The position numbers were made by a program, and so were the translations under genes. DNA of 64,000 nucleotides from Aphelenchoides besseyi (taxonomy: Eukaryota; Nematoda; Chromadorea; Rhabditida; Aphelenchoididae): the NCBI GenBank assembly GCA_024699855.1, contig JAMPIQ010000003.1, positions 5,890,001-5,954,000 of the forward strand, in the 5' to 3' direction. A model generated the notes under the pieces. It did no database searches. It saw only the letters and a program-made list of their open reading frames with translations, and was not told the origin of the DNA. Below, piece after piece: positions 24,101 through 33,522 of the stretch (positions are counted from its first letter, which is position 1; every line of letters begins with the position of its first letter).

Positions 24101-24287
24101 CGCCAACCACAAGGACAAAGCATCTTGTACGGTACTCCGCTTAACCTCAACGGAAAAACTAATAAGCGACATTAACTTCTAATCGAATGTCAAGTCATTA
24201 GTTTAATTCGAAAATTTGCATAAAATCGATCTTTCCCTTTCGGATTGCTTGTTGAATGACAGTCTGCAAAGAAGTCTGTTTTCAACG
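21140..24287. other. Largest gene-poor region, 3.1 kb
   Basis: Apart from a strong hairpin at 21383-21457 I find no supported gene. Overlapping open frames on both strands at about 21740-22520 and 23180-23540 coincide with relatively GC-rich patches and have no family features or splice continuity. The final kilobase is probably upstream control sequence of the ABCG gene at 24288. Confidence 0.4.
21383..21457. ncRNA. MicroRNA precursor-like hairpin
   Basis: The arms GAGAAGAGACGTGGT...GAAAATA and TATTTT.ACCACGTCTACTCTC pair over about 22 bases with two mismatches near the base and a one- or two-base bulge, closing on a loop of roughly 20-30 bases. Length (75 bases), near-continuous pairing and isolation from genes fit a pre-microRNA. 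The hairpin can form from either strand and I do not recognise the arms as a known microRNA. A palindromic regulatory element is the alternative. Confidence 0.4.
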
Positions 24288-26629
24288 ATGTCGGTAACGC
24301 CGTCTCGACCGTCGAAAGCCACAGCGCCGACGTCCAATGTCTCAAAGGCGCCATCTCAATCGGCCAGTCAGAATCCTACTGGAACACGTGAACAAGCGGA
24401 GCTGATTCCAAGTTCGCTATCGCCTACGGAATATGATGAAGCAAGCGGAATTCATTCGGTCTACGTTACTTGGGACGATGTTGCTGTGAAATCGCGCAAA
24501 ACCAACGTTCCAATTCTCAAAAGTGTCAGCGGTATTGCTCGTCCGGGTCAAACTTTGGCGCTCATGGGTGCAAGGTAAGTAGTTCGTTTGTGTAAACACA
24601 ACAGTAATCGATTACAGCGGAGCTGGAAAAACCACGTTGTTGAACTTCCTCATGCAACGCAACATGAAGGGATTAAAAATGAGCGGTCAAATTCTGTACA
24701 ATGGAAACACGTTGACGAATGGTCGTGGACTACCACGTATTTCCGCTTATGTCCAACAAGAAGACCTATTTGTGGGCAATTTGACAGTTCGTGAGCATCT
24801 GAGCATTCAAGCTTCGCTTAAAGTACCGAAAGCAAATCGCAAAGAACGTCAAGAACGAGTTAACAGTGTAAACTTCGACTTTCAAAAAATCGACCGAAAT
24901 TTCTTGTTTTCAGTTGATTCGCGATCTTAAACTCGAACAATGTGCTCATGGACGAATTGGTGTGAGTGGCGTACGTAAAGGAATTTCTGGTGGTGAAGCG
25001 AAACGTCTTGCCTTGGCTTCTGAACTTCTCAGCCATCCATCCATCTTGTTTTGCGATGAACCGACCACCGGTTTGGATTCGTATTTGGCATCGGAACTGG
25101 TCGGCTTGTTAGATGAGGTGAACAACAATACTAATACTCGGAATGAATTATTCAGTTTCAGTTAGCCCAGAAGAACATGACAATCATTTGCACGATCCAT
25201 TCGCCTTCATCCGAAATTTTTTGCAAATTCGATCAGGTATATCAAGGAATTTTTGTGTTCTATTTAATGGCTCGTTTAGGTTATGTTTTTGGCAGAAGGA
25301 CGTGTTGCTTATTGGGGAACACCGGAACAGTGCTACAATTTCTTTGGTGGCGCCGTCAGTTCCGATATTCTCATATTACCGAACCGTAATTTGGCCCATA
25401 TGGTTATTGAGGGATTGGCGATTCATCCGGAACGCGTCGAACAAAGTCGATTGAAAGTTGGTCGTATTTGTGACAAGTTTGCCGAATGGCAAAAACAACA
25501 ACCACCTATTGACTTGGAAGATGCTGCAGAAGCACGTAAGCTTCGCCCGTTAATCGGATGTCGCAATGTTCCACTTCATCGTCTTTTCTTTGCAATCTTT
25601 CGTCGTACTCTTTTGGATATTATGCGTAATCCATCGCTAGCACGAGCCAAATTCTTTCAGGTATCTTTAGTTTTATTGAATTCGATTCAGATGTCAATTA
25701 CAGAAAGTTTTCATGGGCGTTTTTCTTGGTCTTCTCTATTTGGACAGCAAACTCGATCAGGATGGAATCATCAGTCGTAAAGGTGCACTTTTCTACTACA
25801 TTTCCGAACTTACATACGCGACCATCTTCGGTATTCAAACCTTTTTGCCTCAACACTTTCCGCTTATGGCACGTGAATATCACGATGGTTTATATCCGGT
25901 TTCAATTTATTACATTGCTACGGTAAAAAAAGTTAGTCAAATAGTTAATTACGATCTACAGATTCTTGCATATTTGCCATTGTTCACGTTGGATGGAATT
26001 GTAATGGTCACGATTAGCTACTGGATGATCGGACTTCATAATACCGCATCAACATTTTTCACAACTTTACTTACGACTATTTTGGTCGAATGGTCAGCGG
26101 TTAGTGTTGGAATAATGGTTTCTGCGGTAAGAAATAGCAACAGCAACTTTGAGTTAACATCTGCAATCCAAGGCTGCTCCATCGTACGCATTTGCGGTTT
26201 CAATTTCTGGACCATTGCTCACAATGTTCTCTCTAACTGGCGGTTTATACACGAACGTTGCAAAGGTGATTGTTCTTATTTTTATAATAGATCTACGTAT
26301 TGCTTTTTAGATGCCGGTTTGGATTCGTTGGATTCAATATTTGAGCTGGTAAGCATCGAAATGAAATATTGTTCAGTGATCTTGATCTTAGGTTTCGTTT
26401 TGGTTACGAAGCTCTGATTGTGAACGAGTGGCAACACTATCCGTCTATCACTTGTGAACCCAAACATAGCGGTGCTATTTGCGAGGATTCGGGAGACGAT
26501 GTGATTCGTAATCTGAACTTTGAGAAACACAATCTCTACTTCAACGAAATTTGCATGTTCTTCTACATTATTGGTGCTTACATTATCGGATATGTCGGAT
26601 TGGTAGTTCGCGTTTTGTGGGCTCGTTGA
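24288..26629 (+). CDS. ABCG (white-type) half-transporter, intact
   Basis: An ATP-driven half-transporter, NBD first then six membrane helices, which works as a dimer. After a Ser/Pro/Thr-rich N-terminus of about 45 residues the nucleotide-binding domain has Walker A (GASGAGKTTLL, split by an intron at 24575-24617), the Q-loop (AYVQQEDLFVGNLTV), the signature GISGGEAKRL, Walker B ILFCDEPTTGLD and H-loop histidine CTIHSPSSEIF. All catalytic motifs are therefore present. The membrane domain runs from about 25660 to the end and includes GLLYLDSKLDQDGIISRKGA, LSWFRFGYEALIVNEW and the ABCG extracellular cysteines before the last helix. Introns are 38-55 bases. Substrate is unknown; C. elegans WHT proteins are the nearest group. 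Ends tail-to-tail with BPNT1. Confidence 0.92.
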
Positions 26630-26668
26630 AGATGTGGATTTGAAAGGAGATAAACGATTTACGATGTG

Positions 26669-26684
26669 AATAAACAGTTTTATT
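26669..26684. terminator. Overlapping poly(A) signals on both strands
   Basis: AATAAA on the plus strand (26669-26674) and AATAAA on the minus strand (26684-26679) lie head to head within 16 bases. The first is 40 bases after the ABCG stop and the second 41 bases after the BPNT1 stop, so both genes can terminate through one compact convergent element with overlapping 3' ends. Confidence 0.5.
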
Positions 26685-26724
26685 CGAACAAATTCAACAA
26701 GATAATTTAGCAAGAACTATCGGA

Positions 26725-27894
26725 TTAAGATTTCGACATGACTTCAGGCAACATCTTCTTCACTTCATCGGGAATTGCATTGACGTAGTCCTAAAGTAAA
26801 AGCATAAGCTCAATAACCGCTCATTGACGTACCTTATGCTCAACCCAACATGCCGTAGCCAACACACCACCTGTGTTTTGTCGTTGAGCATCCGCACCGT
26901 AGTAGAGACGACGACCAGAAATATCCGTGAGATCACCACCGGCTGCACGAATCACCGCTTCTGGACCTGCTGTATCCCATTTCTTGCAACCACCACTTGC
27001 GAAAACATAAGCGGCTGCACTTTCCAAACATTTCAGAACCTTGTAACCCGCTCCACCAATTCGTTCACGCGCATCCAACAACTTTTGTTCCTCCAATGCG
27101 TCCAATGCCGTTTGAACGAGAGTCGTGTTGTGACTACGTGTGGTCACTACAACCCGTTCATCTCCTTCTAAAGATCGACTTTTAGAAACATAGAACAAAC
27201 GGAAACAACTACTTTTCTTAAGATTTGCTCCAAAAGTCCCGATTCCATCGATTCCCCAGACCGTGCGACCATTTTCGCCGTAAAATGGCTGATGAATAAC
27301 ACCCGCCACCGACCGTCCTTTGTACGCGATTCCAATAAGAACGGTGACCTGCTCCAACAATGCTGAAAACTTTGACAGTCAATAAACAAACAAGCTCACT
27401 TACGAGATTTGGTTTTGGCCGCTTCTGCGAATTCTGAAGTTCCATCGAGTGGATCGACCCAAATGACAATGTCTTCTTCGGTTGCTTCGCGAAGTTCTGA
27501 CGGACATTGTGAGTGCAATTGCAAAACTTCGGAGCTCACATTCAACTCAACGGTCGGGACTTCGCTCGTTTTCTCTTCTTCACCAATGATTTTCAACTTT
27601 CCGTTGAACTTTTTTTGCAACGAGTTGTCGATGACGAATTGAGCTGAACGGTCGGCTTCAGTTTGAAGATCTTTCTTTCCATCTGTTCCTTTATCGACAA
27701 TCTTCAGATCCGCACTGTTCGTGATCGTCTGAAAGAAACAACAATTTCAACTCTCAAACAAATGTGTTAGCAACCTTAATCACCGATCCTGCAGTCTCGG
27801 CCACACGAACAGACGAAGCAACCAATCGGATAAGAAAGCACGACTTGTTCCACATTTCGTTCACGTCAACATTGGATGCTTCTTCGCTGGTCAT
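26725..27894 (-). CDS. BPNT1: 3'(2'),5'-bisphosphate nucleotidase 1
   Basis: Hydrolyses PAP (3'-phosphoadenosine 5'-phosphate), the toxic by-product of sulfation, to AMP. It belongs to the lithium-sensitive inositol monophosphatase superfamily. Motifs in order: an N-terminal helix (RLVASSVRVAETAGSVIK), VDKGTDGKKDLQTEAD, the metal ligand GEEE, WVDPLDGTSEF, then WDTAGPEAVIRAAGGDLTDI near the C-terminus. Together these form the three-metal catalytic site and match BPNT1 rather than IMPase or INPP1. Introns near 27731-27775, 27364-27405, 27177-27225 (less certain) and 26791-26832. The ATG at 27894 lies 16 bases after CCAATTTCAG, a plausible trans-splice acceptor. Converges on the ABCG gene. Confidence 0.93.
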
Positions 27895-28477
27895 TCTTAT
27901 AACGGCGGTCCTGAAATTGGTCGAATTAAAAACCAATGACGTAAATTGAGACGAGGAGAATGAGATCTCGGTCGTCGAAAACTTCAGAAACACACGTAAA
28001 TGATAAAAATCTGTTGAAATGAGATGATTATCTCACAGAGCAAAAATAACCCCAAGAACGAACGTTTCTGTAACATGCCTTCTTTAACATTTCTGTGGAC
28101 CATTAAGCGCAGTCGAGAGATTAAAGAATCGAATAGCAAAACAGTCGCTTTCAGCAAATTTAATAACACCAGACAGACACACCGCTTATATTCGTTAAGA
28201 GAAAGTCGACAACCGTCAGTGGTTACTTTCGAGCAGCAATCCAACGAACGGCACCTGCGAGTCAACTTTTTCGTGTTTCACACAATAAACTTCTGTGGAA
28301 ATTCAAAATATTTAATAACAAAAACAACAATTCGTGACACTATTTACAAGAAAATTATGCGCACGACAAACGACTGTTCGTTCAATAGTCTTCGATTTTC
28401 ATCTCCACTTCATGTCGAGCCAACTCGTGTTTTAGTTGAGCTGAAAACGAACAGTTTCCTTCAGTTGAAGATTACGA
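27895..28477. other. Upstream of BPNT1 and 3' of EIF2B3; no gene recognised
   Basis: Both neighbours are on the minus strand. A 188-codon plus-strand open frame crosses this interval and the end of EIF2B3 but has no recognisable features and overlaps a real gene in antisense. The gap probably holds the BPNT1 promoter and the EIF2B3 3' untranslated region. Confidence 0.4.
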
Positions 28478-29992
28478 CTAACTTTTTGGTTCAACTACAT
28501 GTCCCGCAGCCACAATTGTGTTTTCTAACTGGCAGTTTTCACCGATCTGAGCTCCTCGACATACGATGCAACGTTTCAATTTGGTTCTGAAACTTTCATT
28601 CCACAGACAAAACAATACAAAAACAAACCCCGATGCAATCTTGACATCTGCCATTATAATCGATTCTTCCACTTTTGTGTTATTCGCAATTTCACAATTC
28701 GCGTCGACTGCTGACTTGACCACGTTAACGTTCTCGTTTCCTAGCTTACTGGTTTTATCCACAACACTTTTGATTACGTTGACTTTCTTGCCTGAAATCA
28801 TTGGATTCACATTGTCAATTCGAAAACATTCAACTCACCAGGATATGCGACTCGTTCTGGTAAAAACGACGGATATTGTTCGAGAAGTGCTTTGTTGGCC
28901 TCTAAATATGAGCCCAACGTATTGCATTTGGCAATCAACGAAACTGCATCGCGAGTTGTTTTGTAGCTGAATAGACGAAACATTTCTGGCGGTTCCTCGT
29001 AAACTCCGTGTTGCAACTCAAAAGCCAAACGTTGAAGTTGAGTTCGCTCGAATAAGCGTAACAACTCGATGTCATCTTTGTTGTTCTGTTTATCCAACAA
29101 AAACGGAATGAGATCCGCTTTAATTGATGAATGATCACTATACTCCGATCTTAATAATCGCAAATAAAAACACTTACCGTTCCCAAGAAAGAACGTTTAG
29201 TAATCGGTAATCGACCAAATAAACGTGGCAATCCGTGTAATTCGATGACAATTCAACTCTTTTCAGACTAAACAATGTACCGACGTGTTGTTTATTTGAT
29301 GAACTTACTTCGTAAACCAGTTGGGATCCAACTCAACTTCCGATGTCTCCAAATCTTCTTCAGGTTGAAGGTAAATAAGTTGACCACTATCTTGACAGAA
29401 TCCAATGAAATCTTTGTCTAAAGAAAACCATTCACATTTATGTCAATAAGAAGCTCACTTGGAATATGTTCTTTTGGCCCCGGAGCTATCGATTTGCAAG
29501 CTGTGTCCGACAGAAGACACGTGAGAATCGAACTGTTTGCATGGTGCATTTCAATCATATTTCTCAGACAAATATCCGAAACAAAATCGCCGCTCATCAG
29601 AATAAAATCAGTTGTAATTCGACTCATAAAATGGCGAAGAACATCCGCAGTTCCCCAATCGTCGTCTTGATTCGCTGGAGCCACCACTTCGATTTTCATC
29701 GACTCGGGAAGCTCAGGAACCGTTCCGTCTTTGAGCATTTCGTTGATTCGTTCCAAACTTTCTTCATTAGTAATCAAAAGAACATCTAAAATACGAAAGA
29801 ATATTCCGACCAAGTATCCAACTTACCGTTGATGTTGTTTTTGGCCAAAACATTCAATGGAAACCAAAACAACGGAATGTTGGCCAATGGTAAAATGGCT
29901 TTGGGAATGTGCTCAGTTACCGATCGCATTCGACTTCCCAAACCGCCTGCCAATACCACAGCTTGAAATTCGGTATTCTTTTTGACGACCAT
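28478..29992 (-). CDS. EIF2B3: Translation initiation factor eIF2B subunit gamma
   Basis: Together with the epsilon subunit it forms the catalytic half of eIF2B, the exchange factor that recharges eIF2 with GTP. The N-terminal nucleotidyltransferase-like domain starts with VVLAGGLGSRMRSVTEHIPK and LPLANIPLFWFPLN, and continues through MSGDFVSDICLRNM. The C-terminal left-handed beta helix shows hexapeptide repeats: VNVVKSAVDANCEIANNT, VEESIIMADVKIASG, then KRCIVCRGAQIGENCQLENT and IVAAGHVVEP. At least six exons; one intron lies at about 28588-28636. The glycine-rich loop is AGGLGSR rather than the AGGxGTR of active pyrophosphorylases, as expected since eIF2B-gamma is not an enzyme. It starts 196 bases after the TECR stop on the same strand, behind an acceptor (CTCCTCAG). 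Confidence 0.92.
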
Positions 29993-30188
29993 ATCGTCTG
30001 AGGAGCATTCAAAAGTGATTCATTTCTTTTCAACTAGCAATAAAACTTAAGATCAAAACTTTAGAAGTACACGAACAAATAAACTAGTAAATGTTTTATT
30101 ATCTGTTCTATCATATTAAAATAATCATTTCTGCGAATAACAAATGGCAAGTGAGCGAAATGCCAGAACAAAAACCGGTAATAACCGC

Positions 30189-31372
30189 CTAACAAACGAA
30201 AGGAACAATTGGTTTGCGATCCTTCGGATAGTCCGGAAATTCTTTCTTGTAGTTTCGATGCTTTCCAGCTGCCCAGATTTTCATTTGAATAAAACCGGCG
30301 GTGGTAAAGAGCAACGCTAAACAGTTGAATTGTATTTGTTGTTGCAAATAGAAAGAGTACCTGGTAACGATTGAGTGAAGACCGAGAAAGCGATCCACGA
30401 GCCAACTTCGTAAGTGTAATTTGGGCACGAAACAAAGTTGAAAAGTTGAGTGAGCGGATTGGAATTGGGATATGGAATTTTGCGTTCTTTGCTACCGGCC
30501 GGACGAAGATCACGAAGCAATAAATGAATAGACAAATTGCCTTCAAAAGTGGGTTTTATTCTATTACAAAGTTAGAAAACCGACCGAGTTCACAAACAAC
30601 AAACGCCAACACACCACCATACAATTGCAAAGCACCAAGAGTCGGTGGAGTAAACAACGGATGGTTTATGAAGTAGCTGATGAAAGCAGCTAAAATGTCA
30701 TGATTAGTTCAAAGATATGATTTCACTCACCAAAACCCCAGTAATACGAGCAGTTCTAAAAGCCGGTTGTTTGCCTTAACTTTCATATTCCAACAAACCT
30801 TAAAGAGATTGCGAACCGGCATTGTTCCATTACTAAAACGATGAACAAATTGGGTTTCGTACAAGCGTTTTGCATAATGAAAACTATGGCAAATCAACGC
30901 CAAAGTTACTGCTTGATGAATCGGACGATTTGCAGCTAGAAGAAACTTTCGAACACGTAAAATTGACCCTCCTTACCACTTCCGTAGACGAATGATGGAC
31001 GTAAATAGAAGAGTGGATAGACGAAAAGCGGTCCGGCATATTCCAACAAAAACACCGTCTTCCACGCGATCTGTGGTCCCAAATTGCGATAGAAAAGCTG
31101 AGCCGATCCATTGGTCAATTTCAAGCCGGCGATCGTTTCTTCATCACGAAGATTTTTGCCTCGTGGTTCCAAACGTAAAGAAATCTGCTCGATTGGGACT
31201 CGTTCTAAAAACCAACGATGTCAAAGAAAACCTCGAATTACCACAAACTTTTTGTTGCCAATTTTTTCTTCACGACGTAAATGGTTTCCGAGGTGCTCAG
31301 ATCTTCGATCAAAACCGCTGGTTTCTTCTGATCCTTCGCATCCAAAATCTCGATGGTGAGTTGAGTGCTCAT
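30189..31372 (-). CDS. TECR: Very-long-chain trans-2,3-enoyl-CoA reductase
   Basis: Catalyses the last step of each round of very-long-chain fatty-acid elongation, in the ER membrane, using NADPH. A ubiquitin-like N-terminal domain (MSTQLTIEILDAKDQKKPAV) precedes several membrane helices and the C-terminal steroid-5-alpha-reductase domain. The latter shows NLSIHLLLRDLRP, IPYPNSNPLTQLFNFVSCPN, TYEVGSWIAFSVFTQSLP and GKHRNYKKEFPDYP, which match C. elegans art-1 and human TECR closely. The protein ends PIVPFVC. Introns interrupt it near 31205-31240, 30930-30977 and elsewhere. The start ATG (31372-31370) begins the conserved N-terminus. It is the upstream gene of a possible operon with EIF2B3; AATAAA-like sequence follows its stop. 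Confidence 0.93.
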
Positions 31373-31723
31373 TCTAAACGATTAAAATATCACGACTATC
31401 AATTTCACTGGTGGTCGAAACACGAGATCGAACGAATGGCGTGATCTGAAGTTCGTGAATGGCGAGTTCTTTTCGTGCAAAATGATAACACCCGACGAAT
31501 TGGGAACAAGGAACGAAGAGATGAGCTTTTGCAGCAAAACTTGACGCAATTTCGTGACAGCGAATCCTGAAGAACATGGCAAAACGACACATTTTGTTTC
31601 TATTCGATAAACATTTCAATGGCCAACATTTACTTATTAGAATTTTATTGCAACCAAATGCAAAGTCCCACATAATAATCGAGGTTTGTGGCTTGTTTCT
31701 TGCAAATCCCGAATTTTCCAGGA
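31373..31723. other. Divergent upstream region of TECR and a small gene
   Basis: This 351-base interval lies between two start codons in opposite orientation. The long antisense open frame (31374-32060 minus) overlaps the small plus-strand gene and is not supported. The last bases, GAATTTTCCAG, form the acceptor of the plus-strand gene. Confidence 0.4.
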
Positions 31724-32155
31724 ATGACGACCGCCAAAATCGAGGTGGAAGATTTGTTGAAAAAGTGGTTATTCGAGTGTTCAAGCTCCCAAACTTATCG
31801 AACGACCAAATCTCCGCGCCAGAGTCGTCAAATTGCACCAACACGAAAACTTCTACATTCCAAACGATCAACCGAAAAAGGCGAATCAAAACACGAGAGT
31901 TTGACCGTTGATGAGGATGAAGAACCGCCAAACGAGTTGAATTTCGTCGTTGGCCATTCGGACGACCAATCGTCGAGTTGTTTCGACGAATCTGAAAAAC
32001 TGGTGAGCAAAGTTCGCGATTTCGATCGATTTTTATCGTAAATTTAGACACGAAAATCATGTTTCCTGTCGAACAAACGACTCTCGAAGTGTACGATCTA
32101 TCGGCACAAAAAAGAAAAGAGTAAGCAGCTTGTTAATTGTCTTAGCGTTGAATAG
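31724..32155 (+). CDS. Small charged protein, unrecognised
   Basis: Two exons joined at a 44-base GT-AG intron (about 32004-32047) encode roughly 130 residues. The ATG lies two bases after the strong acceptor GAATTTTCCAG, so a trans-spliced leader is likely and fixes the start. The N-terminus MTTAKIEVEDLLKKWLFEC is predicted helical; the middle is basic (SPRQSRQIAPTRKLLHSKRS), followed by an acidic Ser-rich stretch and a second basic, Cys-containing tail. No membrane segment or signal peptide. I do not recognise the family. Located 930 bases before the first possible RFX exon, on the same strand. Confidence 0.55.
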
Positions 32156-33085
32156 AGAAGATACAAAGCTCTCTGGAATAGTCACGTGCAGTGAGTTCAC
32201 TGCGCGAAGTCAGATGTGATGCTCAAAAGATGCGACAATGAATTCAACAGAATTGTTTTTGTTCGCTCGAAAACGGTTTCTTTGTGCTCCAAACCAACAC
32301 TTTTAATTTTAAACGAAGTACGAGCAAAACCCAAAAATGTATACTGTAAATGGTCAGGTTCCAAGCGACTTCGTTTTAATTGCTGTGTCTTACTTTCTCA
32401 CGCTAACCGAGAGAATGAAACTCCCGTGTTATGCGGCAAGAGTTTTGATCAGAAATTCGAAGAAAATATCCAACATCCATAACGTCATACCTTTCGAAGC
32501 AAGCTATTTTGAGTTATGCAAGACGACTGGTCATCTACGACTTCAAAACGTAGAACTTCGTTGGTTTTATTTGTACTTTTTATGGAATATCAACCCGCTT
32601 GTTCGGTTCGATGGTCGGCTTTCGGTAAGAAAACGACGATATAACTAATGGATGTCGAGGATGAAACAAAATTTCAAATTCATTTGGTTTACCGTATGCT
32701 TTCCATGCGTTTTAAGCGCATTCTGAATTCATTTGAATATGCTCAAAACTATCGAGAAGAATGATGACTCCCGTTTATTTGTCTGCCAATTCGTATTTTC
32801 GAATTTCGACTGCAGATTGGGATTCTTGTGAGCTTCGGCGGTGAATGGATTTTGAATTTTTCATTCACTTCAACGACCCACTTTCGGCGCGGAGTAAAGC
32901 GATCGTTTTTGTCCCAAACGGTTACTTAGCACCGGACAAAGTCAACAGTATGGATGCTCTTGCTTTTAAGTTTAAAATATTCGCCGAGCGTTTTTTGTTC
33001 ATTACAATAGTATTTCGAAAAAAGCGCACGATTCCTAAACGGCATTTCTGGTTTCGCTGACATCCACTCATTTACGACCGAAACT
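32156..33085. other. No gene recognised; probable upstream region of RFX locus
   Basis: Open frames at 32216-32648 and 32845-33060 are unsupported: there is no family similarity and no splice partners. Position suggests 3' sequence of the small gene and promoter sequence for the Q-rich exons at 33086. Confidence 0.35.
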
Positions 33086-33522
33086 ATGGATCTCGATTTG
33101 TATAGTCGTACTGTATTCCCTCCAACAGCATATTATGGTAGGTCGATCAATCGAAACCATCGATCCACTGGCATCTTTGCAAGGAATCAAAAGTCTTCAA
33201 CTAACAGCTATACTGTTAATTGCTTTCAAATTACAAACGAATTAATTGTCACGTTTTCAGGTCAAAATGGCGAGCAATCAACGCAGCAAACAAATGAACG
33301 TCTTTTGCATCAGCATTTACTCCAACAGCAATCTCAGCAGTCGACTGAGAGCCGTGATTTGAATCAACAGCAATCGAACGTGCAACATCGTGACACAACT
33401 TTTCCGTACGTGCCCACAGCGTTTCCTAGTTTTCCGTTGGTAACCGCGGAAGCTGCGGCCGTTTCACAGCTTCGGAGTGCGAGTGGTTATACGCTAACAC
33501 AACAATTACATCAAGCAGCTTC
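33086..33522 (+). CDS. Gln-rich exons, possible alternative 5' end of the RFX gene
   Basis: Two exons (33086-33137 and 33261-33522) join in phase across a 123-base GT-AG intron and encode about 105 residues. The product begins MDLDLYSRTVFPPTAYYG and is Gln-rich (LLQQQSQQSTESRDLNQQQS), like an activation domain. The second exon either ends at GCTTC/GTAAGT in phase 2 or reads straight into a stop at 33524-33526. Phase 2 does not join cleanly to the downstream RFX exons I can see, so an unseen linking exon (perhaps the CAG/CAA-rich stretch near 35357) or an independent short gene are both possible. Confidence 0.4.

Noticed and set aside
28024..28590. 188-codon plus-strand frame
   Set aside because: Runs antisense through the last exons of EIF2B3 and has no recognisable product.
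31374..32060. 228-codon minus-strand frame
   Set aside because: Overlaps a better supported spliced gene on the plus strand and has no features of its own.
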